From Glandiceps talaboti (Eukaryota; Hemichordata; Enteropneusta; Spengelidae): DNA of 64,000 nt. A program made the position numbers and the translations under genes. The first letter of the stretch is position 1. Each line of letters starts with the position of its first letter. The DNA lies in the NCBI RefSeq assembly GCF_964340395.1, contig NC_135564.1, positions 7,568,861-7,632,860 of the forward strand, written 5' to 3'. The notes beneath the pieces were generated by a model. The model was not told the DNA's origin. It did not search any database and saw only the letters and a list, made by a program, of their open reading frames with translations. Positions 53,285 through 64,000 of the stretch are shown in pieces.

Positions 53285-54239
53285 ACATCAACAACGTACG
53301 TTAACTTTAACTTAGCTTTAAAAAAAGGCAGACCTAGGCTGGCTGTATAATTTATTTAGCCCCAAACAAATACCCGCAATAACCACGTAAAAGACGTTAT
53401 TGCTCAGTGGTAATGACGTCATTCAATCCGGTCTCCCGAGGATAACATGAAAACAGTAACATTAATATGGAATATGGTACGATTCACAACAGTAAATTTC
53501 CTAGGGCAAAACACCTGTGCACGACTTGTTTTGGTAGCCATTACTAGTATAACCAAACCTTTACTAGAGAATTCAACATCTATAAATAATGATTTTGAAA
53601 GCATGGTATTACAGCATACTTCTACTGAGTATATTACATGTAAGTGATAATTTGTGATTTAAGTTTGAACATGGACAATACTCAATGCTACAGCGATATG
53701 ATAGCAGCGAGGTATGTATACGTGTTACTTATTAATGCAGGAAAACATTGTACTCCAAGTATTCCATGCCACGGACTATTCATGGCATATTCCGATATTA
53801 CATTAAATAAACGATACTTTTTTCAATTTATTACGTTAAACTTAGCACATATTTGCATAATGAATTATTCATTTATTGTTATTGTTAGTGGGTCATATAG
53901 TTGAGAATTTGACACTTAATTTGGATTTTTGTTATTCATAAAACAACTCTACTGCGGGTTTTTTCAAGAAAAAGCAACTTATAACAAGCCCATGTTTGTA
54001 ACGGAATATATTGCAAAATGTGAAAAGAAATATGTAAAATGTTTGTTATTGTATGTACAAGAATTCAGCATTTAACAACCTTTTAACTTTATTATTTTGT
54101 TGAGTTACAAACAAGGATTGATCAGTGCTGTTTCACATTGCCTTTAAAAGTAGACAAATACGGTAAAGTTGTTTTATAAATTAAAAATCCAAAATAAATA
54201 CTCAATTCTCATCAATATGGCATACATACATACACACAC

Positions 54240-54241
<2 letters not shown>
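53285..54241. other. Non-coding interval
   Basis: No supported gene. Open stretches at 53447-53904 (+) are AT-rich and motif-free. Confidence 0.5.
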
Positions 54242-54295
<54 letters not shown>

Positions 54296-54297
54296 GT

Positions 54298-54372
<75 letters not shown>
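54242..54372. repeat. (TA)n microsatellite, about 130 bp
   Basis: TA array interrupted by GTATATG steps near 54289-54313. Confidence 0.96.
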
Positions 54373-54376
<4 letters not shown>

Positions 54377-56320
54377 ATATACGTGACTCGATGGATATAT
54401 AGCAAAAGTTCGAAGTCGTCCTTACTTCAAATCCCAAGTTGAAATCTTGATATTGTCCATGTTTATCAAGCTACAGGACAATGATGACTAATAGAATAAA
54501 ACCAACAGCGCTCATACGAACGACGAAAAGTGTTAAGTGAAAAGTGACGTAATAAAAGGTGTGAAAATAAACGGCAAGATAAGATGTGCAAAGTCAGTTA
54601 TGTATGCCAGATGGTTCGTATTCATTAAGTCCATGGGGATATGTAGGGTTCCAGATTATGCAGATAAGAAATATATCATTTATATATCAATTTCCAAAAT
54701 ATTTAATATTATATTTGGCCTTCACTTTGAGTCATTTACATGTAAATATTTTCACTATTTCGAGCATGAATAGGGGAATCTGAGGATGAGATCCTGTAAT
54801 TTAATACCAGAGAGAAGATCAAAGACATTTGAAAGAAAACTATCCTAGTTCAGCTGTTTAGTTTTAGGCTTAAATTGTTTGACATTGTCAGTTCAGAAAG
54901 TCCATTAAATTTAAGAGATGATTTCTATCGACTTAAAAAGTTTGTATTGTAAACAAAAGAAGACACTTTCATGAGGTAATCCTGAGCGTTAGTTATTTAT
55001 CTTTGTTGGGAATTTGTCAAATAACGCTTGATCTTTTTACTTTGTTATGTGTGTTATCGGCTTGTCTTTGATATTTGAGAAAATTACAACGTTCTCTCAA
55101 AGATACGTTATCTTGCATTAAAATTCAGTTCACAATTATGTTGTGATAATTATGAACTTCAAGTGGAAGGCCACTCAGGGATATAATTAAGTTTAGCGTT
55201 TCTTGCCAATCGTGCAAAATGTATCTGTTATTTAATACGTAATATATCCGTTATTTAAATGATTGTGAAAGCACTATATACAATATATATACAATGATTA
55301 GGCATGCACTTAAGTCATCTGGTAAAATGATGTTTCTCTACAGTATACATGTCAGTTTGTCGTTAACAAAACATCCAAAGTCGAGTTAGGTTGTCACATG
55401 ATGAGTCACACCCTCTTTAATATGTGTTTTGACGTCCCTGAGGGCCAAACATGAAACTACGTATAGACGTATCTATATCGATATACAGTTGTATCATGAT
55501 ATCAGCATACATCTTAAGGGGTTGCAGTCCTTATTAAGAATCATTTGATATTTCTTCATCTATTGCTCGAAGGAACGAAATACCTTTGATATTTACCATA
55601 GTATTGTTGTTAATCATCTCTCCAACTCTCAGTAAATACCCATTGGAGAGCGACCGTTTGTTTTTGATATATTCAACAAATTGTACACATTCGTGATATT
55701 AACATGGGAACAAAATCACCCATATAGTATAGGATAACCTCTAGGGCACACGTATGCTTAATGTGTTTCTAAATTTAAAATCAACTCACTGAAAGGGTTT
55801 GAGTCGCATGTCGCTTTACTGCTGAAACCGATGAATGAAAAACTCATGAACAGATGGTCCATATAGCTTTTTGGGTCGCCGTTATGCTTTCATATTAGAT
55901 GATCTTTTTTTGAACACGTCAAAACACACCGGTGCAAAATATCACTTAACCTACATTTAACACAACCACATGACTGACTTCAAAGTTACCACGTTTGCTA
56001 AGTTATAATCGATGTATATTGAGAAATAAATCTAACATAATTTCACTTCTAACACGTCGGTGACTACGTTTGATCGGTCAATGAATGGGGTTAGTATACA
56101 GGAAATTACAGATGGACTATTGTACTACACGAGGCTTGTGTTCATCAAAGAAAACCTTTGAAGAACCGTGTACCGCGACAAATCTGCAAAAAGTAAGAAA
56201 TAGTGTGAATATTTCGACCGTCACATCTACTCCTTCTGACAGCCTGAATATCGATTTCAATGTTTTGCCAAAAATGTCAAAAGTTCTTTTCTTCAGCCAA
56301 GGTGACTATTTGTCTGTCCT
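54373..56320. other. Non-coding interval
   Basis: No supported gene. Confidence 0.5.
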
Positions 56321-56328
56321 AGACAGAC

Positions 56329-56395
<67 letters not shown>
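56321..56395. repeat. (ACAG)n microsatellite
   Basis: About 17 ACAG units after an imperfect start. Confidence 0.96.
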
Positions 56396-57310
56396 AATGA
56401 AGCCCACGATAGGATACGTTGCCATGTTGTCAATATAGCCACTGAAGCATTTGCACATCAAATTTACGTTCTTCACTTCGGAACTCTTAGCGGAATAGAT
56501 CAAACACTTAACGTAAGAAAAGTGATGTCTTATGGATAACACCAGGCTTGCAGTCTTTACACTTCTAATAAAACAAATCAGTGGCGTACTTGCACTCACA
56601 GTAAAAGATATTACATGTAAACATATTTATTTGATTATATATCAATTGAGAAAGAACGTGTGTTTGTATGATCTCCCTGACTGACTCATTTTGGTACGCA
56701 CGACTATCCAATCAATACTACTTCCTAATTTCTAACCCTTGATAAATCTTGATCAGGTGTTGTTACAAATCAAATTGCTATCACCGGCATTAACACAATC
56801 TGTTAAGTGATTACAATTTCTGGACTTGTCAAACGCACAAAAACGTTAATACAATCCTCGGACCGTGATACGGAAGGGTGATAAATTGGCAGTACCTTCT
56901 GCAGCTTGAGGTTGTCAAGGTCTAGCAAGCTTTGTTTTTGTAATTATATCATGTTGGATGAGATGGTATAGGGACAGCAAAACGTTTGGCGTCTTACACA
57001 GTAATACGTAACCATTCACCTTGTAAGTTTCAAGGTATTAACAATCTCGAGAACAGCTGTACTAACTCCCTGTAATTCCCTGTAGACAAGACTGCCTTTA
57101 ACAAGTTACACGTACACAACAAATTAAACCTGTTCGAAAACTACTCATCAGCTAGCTCGTCATATACATGTAGTACCACAATGATAGGTATAATCAATTC
57201 GAAGCACTCAATTCTATCACGGCAACAAAATCACTATTGCTGCAGGTCAAATTACAACGTGATGCTTTCCTAGATTTAGTCTGAGACTGCTTGAAACATA
57301 TCGATCACGT
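56396..57310. other. Non-coding interval
   Basis: No gene recognised. Confidence 0.55.
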
Positions 57311-57408
57311 CGACAGATAGACAGACAGACAGAAAGACAGACAGACAGACAGACAGACATACAGACAGACAGACAGACAGACATACCGACAGACAGAGAC
57401 AGGCAGGC

Positions 57409-57505
<97 letters not shown>

Positions 57506-57518
57506 GGCAGACAGACAT
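57311..57518. repeat. (CAGA)n microsatellite, about 205 bp
   Basis: The longest CAGA array here, with CATA, AAGA and GGCA interruptions clustered in the left half and a purer right half. Confidence 0.97.
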
Positions 57519-59762
57519 AGATGGAAATAGTGAGAGAAGGTTTTTACCTAATAAATGTTATCTTTATATAAACAGGGTTCAAGTTATTTTCAAGTAACTC
57601 TAGTCCACAAGCATATCTTAGCACATAGTGGGCCAAATCGTGCTTATGTCTTCAAGAAAAATATTGAAGAAACAAAAGATAATCAAAGCCATACTGAAAA
57701 GGACAACAATGAATACAAACTAAACTAACTTGCTTTTGGGCTCAGGAAGGAAGGTAATGTTGTACAGTCATCTGAGCTTTGGTTGACAGCGAGCGATGTG
57801 ACGCTTCGAATAGCCTGGCATGAAATTTTGGAAAGCTAAAGTGCAATTGGCCAGGGAGCCAGATGAGCACTTGTACAGGTAAGTCAGACAGGTAGTGAGT
57901 GTATTTGTACCTCAGGGTACTACTTACAGTCGCCATACAAACCCGTCCAAAGTATTCATGTCTACTCCAATCTTTTCATCCTTTACGAATGTTGGAAATC
58001 TGAAACTTTTTTAGAGCAGATGGCCTCGCAAAATAAATGATTAATTTTGTTACAGGGGAAATTTCACTGCCTGTGTGCACACGGATATTTGCAAGGATTA
58101 TGTATACTTTGCAAAATGTGAATTGGGAATCGCTTGCCCTCTTCTCCGTCGTCTGTGACCCGAGGAAAGACTGACTCAAACGACTGATGAACACAGACAG
58201 TTACCTTCCTATCTAATGGTTGTTACCTCAGGTAGGGGAAGGCTAAACAGGCACAGACGATTGATTGGTATGTTACATTATTAAAGGGATGACTGTGTTT
58301 TAACATTTGTCCTGACCTTTTGGTCAAACTTTGATACTGTTTGTTCGGCATGTGTTTAGTTTTGGTGTCGTTTTCTGATCCCATCCATTTACATCAAGTG
58401 TATCCAGAAAGTTGTATTTATCTTTTACCTTGTGAGAATAGCAATACATGTCCACCTGCCTGTAAGTCTAATTTGTGTATATATTTTATCTAAGTATGAC
58501 TTGTTATCGTATAACGTCACCATCACTTGTCAAGCTCAACAAACAACAATCTTACTATTTTCGCTACATTCCATCCTCTGGCTCGAAAAAAAGTGTTGAT
58601 TTTTTTTCGCAAAGTGCATCATTATGCTTGATGCTATGACTGTGAATGGTTTAGAGAGTGTATTCCAAAATAATGGAAACTCTGGCAAAGAAAATTTAGC
58701 AACAACATTATAATATTTTTGTCGCTTCAGACGACGACTTTCTGTTCGAGGTTCACTGGACTACTCGCACTACTCGCCTATGCAATGGTAGGCAAACACG
58801 AGGAAGTGTCCTAGACGACGAACCTTCTATTCTGTCTGAGCGTCTTCTGTAGGGCGCCCTCTCTCATCAAACAATTTACACGTATTGTTGGATGCTTCGA
58901 GAATAAGTTGAAAGTTGTAGATTTTCTGTTTGTTTAGTGTATGGGGGTAAATGCCACATAGCTTGGGAATAAAATTATTCAAGCAAATTGGATCATGAAT
59001 GTTGCTGATAATACAAAAGAAAGAAAGGTAATTTGTTAGGGGTTACGACGTTGAATACACAAAAATCCACAGAGAGGGCACATCACCGGGGACTGATTAT
59101 AGGGTTTGCGGTATTCCGAGCGATAAAAGATAAGGAGCCGTTCCCATTTCAGGAGAAATAAGAACGTGAACAAGGTCATTTTGATCACGGCACTGGTAAA
59201 TGAAGCAATAAAAGGCAGTGACGTCATTTCATGAAAATAAAATCATGAAAATACCTATGATCATGTCATGCAAACTATGATCAAATAACATGGCGTTCTC
59301 ACAAAGCACTCGATACGCATCGCCACAATCATATATTTAGCACCCAGTATCTGAAGCATGGTTCAATGGTTCTCCTGTCATATGCTGTGCAACTGAGATA
59401 TGTAAATTTCATCCTTATTCATCGACTTCAGTGAGATGGGGCGATGCTTTTAGTTAACACGTCTCGCCAACAGCTATCAGCAAGTAAATGATATTCATAA
59501 AGCCATGGTCTGTCATATCCTAACATGTATAGCCTGTGCGAGTCATTAACTATTTAGAGACATCTCACTCCCTAGACTTTCTAACGTGCATTTGAAATGA
59601 AATTAAGCACATAAAATTCTATACGGTAAATAAGTGTTGATTAATTTCAGAGCGATTGCAATCTGCATAATTTACCTGATTAATCATATTTACAAAACGG
59701 TATTTCATGGTAGAGCACCAACGGTTTGTCTAAATTGATCGATGTGACCTTGCTTTGCATTT
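57519..59762. other. Non-coding interval
   Basis: No supported gene. Open stretches at 57936-57742 and 58194-57976 (-) have no recognisable domain. Confidence 0.5.
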
Positions 59763-59920
59763 CTACCCTCCGTAAGGGAGGGATAAATTATGCGTTTATC
59801 TGTCTCCCTGTCTCTCTGACTCTGTCTGTCTGTGTATGTGTTTGTCTTTGGACACGATATCTAAAATCTACTACATGTACATAGATTCTAATGGTACTTG
59901 CTACACATCTTCTTTGCGAT
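59763..59920. repeat. Dispersed repeat with internal microsatellite, copy 2
   Basis: Matches the 23541-23785 repeat: CTACCCTCCGTAAGGGAGG, a CTGT/CTCT core, TTTGGACACGATATCTAAAA and CTTGCTACACATCTTC in the same order. The internal array is much shorter here. Confidence 0.72.
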
Positions 59921-60381
59921 AATGGCAATAACTGCTCGTCACTTAGACTACTTCCAAAGGATGAGTGAGAGCTTTGAATTGTACATAATTTGATACATTC
60001 ATGATACCAAAGAGTATGTGTCACTAAAACCTCTTGACGTAGCTCTTAGTTTCAGTGAGTTAATTCGCATTATTAATAATTTTCGGTAATTGGGCAATAT
60101 CTTAAGAATGCAGTCTTCAATATTCATATAAAGTGGTACATACATAAACAACAGCAAAGGCGCATATGCATTATAAAGCTTACACATGTGTATATTGATT
60201 TTAAGGAGTCATTTATACTCTACATCTCTGAAGTGGAGCGAGGGTGGGGGTACTGTATAATGTTTTTGACCAAAGTAATTTCTCCCCAGCCCACTCACCC
60301 GCCCTCCCCCACCGTAAATGCTGACTCCAGCCTTACTACAAAACGGCGAATAAGACAATATATCCCAAAAGACCTGTTGCT
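59921..60381. other. Non-coding interval
   Basis: No gene recognised. Confidence 0.55.
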
Positions 60382-60416
<35 letters not shown>

Positions 60417-60476
60417 GGTGGTGGTGGTGGTGGTGGTGGTGGTGGTGGTGGTGGTGGTGGTGGTGGTGGTGGTGGT
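60382..60476. repeat. (TTG)n-(GGT)n compound trinucleotide array
   Basis: About 11 TTG units change abruptly to about 20 GTG units. Open frames read as poly-Leu/poly-Trp or poly-Thr and are artefacts. The array ends just before the tandem duplication at 60485. Confidence 0.96.
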
Positions 60477-60484
60477 TTTTGACA

Positions 60485-60906
60485 AAATCATATTAATTTC
60501 TTTCACAGTTCTAAAGACAGATAAATGTAGCTTCCATAGCGACCGGAGAGGCATTCAATTTACATCTGGTACATATTAATATCGGGTGAGTAGCTAGCTT
60601 CATCACGAATTTATAAACAATGGCTACAAACAGTGACTGCTTGCTCCCAAAGTGTACAGTAAAAGTTGCATTCTATATGACATATAGTTACAGCTAAATC
60701 ATATTAATTTCTTTCACAGTTCTAAAGACAGATAAATGTAGCTTCCATAGCGACCGGAGAGGCATTCAATTTACATCTGGTACATATTAATATCGGGTGA
60801 GTAGCTAGCTTCATCACGAATTTATAAACAATGTCTACAAACAGTGACTGCTTCCTCCCAAAGTGTACAGTAAAAGTTGCATTCTATATGACATATAGTT
60901 ACAGCT
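60485..60906. repeat. 211-bp tandem duplication
   Basis: Copies at 60485-60695 and 60696-60906 differ at only two bases that I can see (ATGG/ATGT and TTGC/TTCC), so the duplication is recent. Each copy contains a pyrimidine-rich acceptor-like TTTCTTTCACAG followed 77 bases later by a donor-like CGGGTGAGTA (first copy exon-like span 60509-60585). The open frame ends in TAA shortly before the donor and includes F-H-S-D-R-R-G-I-Q-F-T-S, which resembles an integrase core motif with one extra Arg. Confidence 0.95.
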
Positions 60907-61000
60907 AAAATGATGTAAGCTTGGTGTTTCACTCATGTAACATGTCATGTACAGCTAAAATGATGTATGTTTGGAGTTTCACTCATGTAACATGACATTT
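60901..61000. repeat. 50-bp tandem duplication
   Basis: ACAGCTAAAATGATGTA-type units at 60901-60950 and 60951-61000, with about six differences. It overlaps the end of the 211-bp duplication. Confidence 0.93.
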
Positions 61001-62261
61001 AATAAACACCGTCAGACAACTTCTAATGCAAAAGAAACAATTACATAGGTGCCGTGCACGGTGGGGATGTAGAAGTAGTCAAGTTGAACTGTTGATTATC
61101 AGTTAGAAAATAATCAATTGCACCCATTACTAGTCAAATCATCAAGTCCATGTGTCATGTTTTCATTAGAAGCCTATTTTTACTGCAATGCAAAGAATAG
61201 CAATGCTTATCAGTGTTCGATGTGATTGGGAAAAGGATCATACTGTGTTTGTTATATCTCTGTTATTGTTAGTCTAGAGTTTAAATATGTTTATCTTTGT
61301 GTCAAAAACATGTTGTTCCTTTGACTATAAATTCGGTATATGGTATACCTTAACTTTTAATTTGTTTACAATTTGAAAAAAAAAAACCGGCGTTAAAATT
61401 AACAAGTGTACAACAAATTCAGCAAATTTCAGTCTTGTACCAAAACATTTGTCAAACCGTGTGAAACGTGATAGAAATGTCTCAACTTACATGAACAGCT
61501 GTACCTCACCCTAAGCGGAAATGGATTAGTACTAGTCCCTTTACAACTAGCTACAACCCCAAAGCATATTCTAAGCGCGCCAGAAGCTCAGTATGGCCAT
61601 CTATTCAATTTGCCCTAGGCGGCGTGGCAAACCAAACCAATTGAGACATAAATTCAACTTTGTTTTCGTGTAAATTGGCACACATAAGCGTTATTTTCAA
61701 ACGATTTCTGTTGTAAGCAGTTTTAATGTGCGTCTTTGAAGTTATTTCGGACATATTCTTGATCGCTGTTTGTTTTCCCAGTCCCGCGCAATCTCGAGAG
61801 ACTGTTTTACTGGCAAGCGAGTAGCGTGAAGGAACAGCGTGTTAGTATACTTCTCGTAAACCTAATGGCAGTTTATTTCACTTTATAGTCATCAAACAAT
61901 AACGTGCATTTCTCAGACCTCCTCTCAAATACTTAACGATCCATTCAATTTGATGTTATGCTCTGTACAGAACGTTTAATAGTCTAAGCATCACGAACCA
62001 TTATTGATGCCTTTTTTTTTACTCTCAAGATACTACAGCTGAGCCGTGGGTCATATACCTAAAAAACGATTTTCTATATTCGATTTGCTGTTAACACGGA
62101 GTTGTCGCCATGTTGTAACGATCGTTTCTCATTTTCAGTTTATACAGAAAGAAATAATTTGAGTAAACATCTCAGACTTGAAGATATATAAATAGTATGG
62201 GTCTTACCAATTATTCTGTAACATGAGTGGATATGATCATCAAGACGACGGCGACGACGAC
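61001..62261. other. Non-coding interval
   Basis: No gene recognised. Confidence 0.55.
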
Positions 62262-62491
62262 TACGATGGTGATGATGGTGGTGGTGGTGGTGGCGGCGGC
62301 GATGGTGGTGGTGGTGGTTGTGGTGGCGGCGGTGGTGATGATGATGGTGGTGGTGGTGGTGGTGGTGGTGGTGGCGGCGGCGGCGGCGGTGGTGGTGGTG
62401 GTGGTGGCGGTGATAGTGGCGGTGGCGGTGGTGGTGGTGGTGGTGACGGTGGTAGTGGTGGTGGTGGTGGCGGTGGTCGTGGTACAGGTGG
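62262..62491. repeat. (GGT/GGC)n trinucleotide array, about 230 bp
   Basis: GGT array with GGC, GAT and AGT variants. The plus strand is strongly G-rich. The open frame from 62223 would encode an acidic start followed by poly-Gly. Neither codon usage nor flanks support a gene, but glycine-rich coding cannot be fully excluded. Confidence 0.93.
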
Positions 62492-63419
62492 TGGGTTAAC
62501 CTGAAATACTTTTAGTTACCCGCATTCTATTTAAACTTTCAACATGCCTCACAAAATTCCATTAAAATTGGTGATACTGGTTGACAATGAGAATAGAATC
62601 CCGCAATATATTGCCTGCTAGATCGTGAACAAAGTAAGCAAGAAATAACCTGTCGAGTAGTTTAATGCAGCCAAACTATATCATGTCTCAGTTCACAATA
62701 TGAGCCGCTGCAACGTCTTTACACTATCCTCCCCAGAGTATCCGTTCCTTGAACTGATTTCTGCAAGTACTATAGGTAAATTCAATTTGCAAGAATTCCA
62801 TCAAATTTAGTAGTATCGCCACTCTGAAACAGGTATCGCTTTTTCTTTCTAATTGGTGTTGTCAGCTCTCAATATGATTTGATCTGTAAATGTGTACTTA
62901 GAGAAATGGTAAAGAAGATCTAATGCTGTCCAATACAATACTGAAAGGGCTGTTCTGTATATACGCAATACCATTTATCTTGTATTAATGGATATTTCCA
63001 ATAGAACGTACAGGTTGGCATATATACATGCACGCAGCTGGCTAGAGAGTGCTAATATGACTGTTTTGTTCGTCTTTGCCTTCAAATGACAGCGATTCCC
63101 TGTTGTGATTACAAGTATAGTAAATGGAAATGTCGGTAGCTATACATAATCAAGTATGAAACCGGTTTATTGATGGGTGTATTGACCAGGAGTATTAACC
63201 GCATACATGCATTTGATTTCCAAAGTAAGCAGTTGGTCGGGCATAGCTGACTCTTTCGTTGAGTTGAGTTTGCTGTAGTTCATGCTAGTATAGCACAACA
63301 GTTCACCAGCAGTCCAGTGTTGTTGTGTACACGACGTCTAGTATATAGCACAACTTGAACTGGAAAGAACGCATTAGTTCAGCACAGTACAGCGCCACAA
63401 TATATACAGCAACGCATAC
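62492..63419. other. Non-coding interval
   Basis: No gene recognised. Confidence 0.55.
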
Positions 63420-63665
63420 GAGGTAGAAACGGAGTGGTTGAGTAGCGATTAGTAGAGTAAAGTTGAGAAGAACTTACAACAGAACAGGAAGAATAGAGAA
63501 AAGAAAATGTCGAGTAGACTGAGAAGAGTAGACTGGGTAGAACAGATTGAGTGAGTGAGTGAGTGAGTGAGTGAGTGAGTGAGTACAGTACAGTACAGTA
63601 CAGTACAGTACAGTACAGCACAGTACAGTACAGTAGAGTACAGTAGAGCAGAGCAGAGCAGAGCG
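63420..63665. repeat. Purine-biased cryptic repeat with (GAGT)n and (ACAGT)n
   Basis: GAGTAG/GAAGAG-type cryptic repetition at 63420-63547, (GAGT)n at 63548-63583, then (ACAGT)n and (AGAGC)n to 63665. The pentanucleotide period contrasts with the tetranucleotide arrays elsewhere. Confidence 0.9.
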
Positions 63666-64000
63666 GAGTGAGTATAGTGCATAGACGAATAGAGTTTTAC
63701 AAACTACGTATTGAAAATACGCCTAAAAAGACAGGGAGGTCTGAAAACACAGGAGCGAATTATAGTACGCGTTGTTGGTGATGATGAGTGACAGAGTGAC
63801 TAACACAAATATGTATTTTTACAATCAACTAAAACTCTATATAATTGCTCATCTAACATCATGAAGGCAAGTATATCCCCCTCCCCATCCTCTTACCAGA
63901 CCTATCCTAACGACCGTGCGCGTCTGCCACAAACTATCAATACTTCCATTTTTAAGTTTCCAAACCTAGCATAACCTTTCGAGGGACAACCATGCTTTGA
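63666..64000. other. Non-coding interval at right edge
   Basis: No gene recognised. Confidence 0.5.

Noticed and set aside
60188-60496. ORF with poly-Leu and poly-Trp
   Set aside because: TTG and GGT arrays; not a plausible protein.
62223-62504. Glycine-rich protein starting with an acidic segment
   Set aside because: The composition follows directly from the GGT array, several frames are open at once, and there is no supporting start context or splice site.

Overview
The window is AT-rich eukaryotic DNA, almost certainly from an animal. Coding pieces are short and flanked by splice-like signals. There are long stretches without genes, dozens of long microsatellites, and retroelements of animal type (Gypsy-like LTR, APE-type LINE). 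The one cellular gene I recognise is the first exon of a natriuretic-peptide-receptor-like protein, a family of metazoan receptors. A marine invertebrate (lophotrochozoan or invertebrate deuterostome) fits the repeat landscape, but the sequence alone does not fix the phylum.

Layout. 1-1090: the 5' part (gag, zinc knuckle, protease) of a Gypsy-like retrotransposon on the minus strand, whose pol lies off the left edge. 1922-2690: a decayed LINE reverse-transcriptase relic, itself interrupted by a 34-bp palindrome with an 8-bp target duplication. 5140-5311: a foldback element with a 9-bp target duplication. 6528-7223 (minus): the receptor first exon, with signal peptide and ligand-binding domain. 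9348-9690: an inverted-duplicated repeat whose homologue sits at 43060-43356. 10081-10400: a degenerate tandem array carrying five perfect CRE palindromes. 13008-13350: a second reverse-transcriptase relic. 14477-14839 (minus): a well-bounded candidate exon of an unrecognised multi-pass membrane protein. 15-45 kb: mostly non-coding, with microsatellites, one MITE-like element (18962-19215), dispersed repeats and a few weak candidate exons. 45909-49628 (minus): a LINE with an uninterrupted 1147-codon endonuclease-reverse transcriptase ORF and an AATAAA-type microsatellite tail; it is the largest coding unit here. 50-64 kb: non-coding, with an AACCGATT-rich repeat, a very recent 211-bp tandem duplication (60485-60906) containing splice-like signals, and large trinucleotide and pentanucleotide arrays.

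How it fits together. No operon-like organisation is present. The cellular content looks like introns and intergenic DNA around at least one receptor gene (minus strand, running left from 7.2 kb) and probably one or more minus-strand genes further right. The rest is successive layers of transposable elements and simple-sequence expansion. I see no prokaryotic system, CRISPR array, rRNA or credible tRNA. The least expected items are the CRE-studded array, the inverted-duplicated repeat with protein-like conservation, the nested palindromic insertions with target duplications, and the LINE with a WADD active site.
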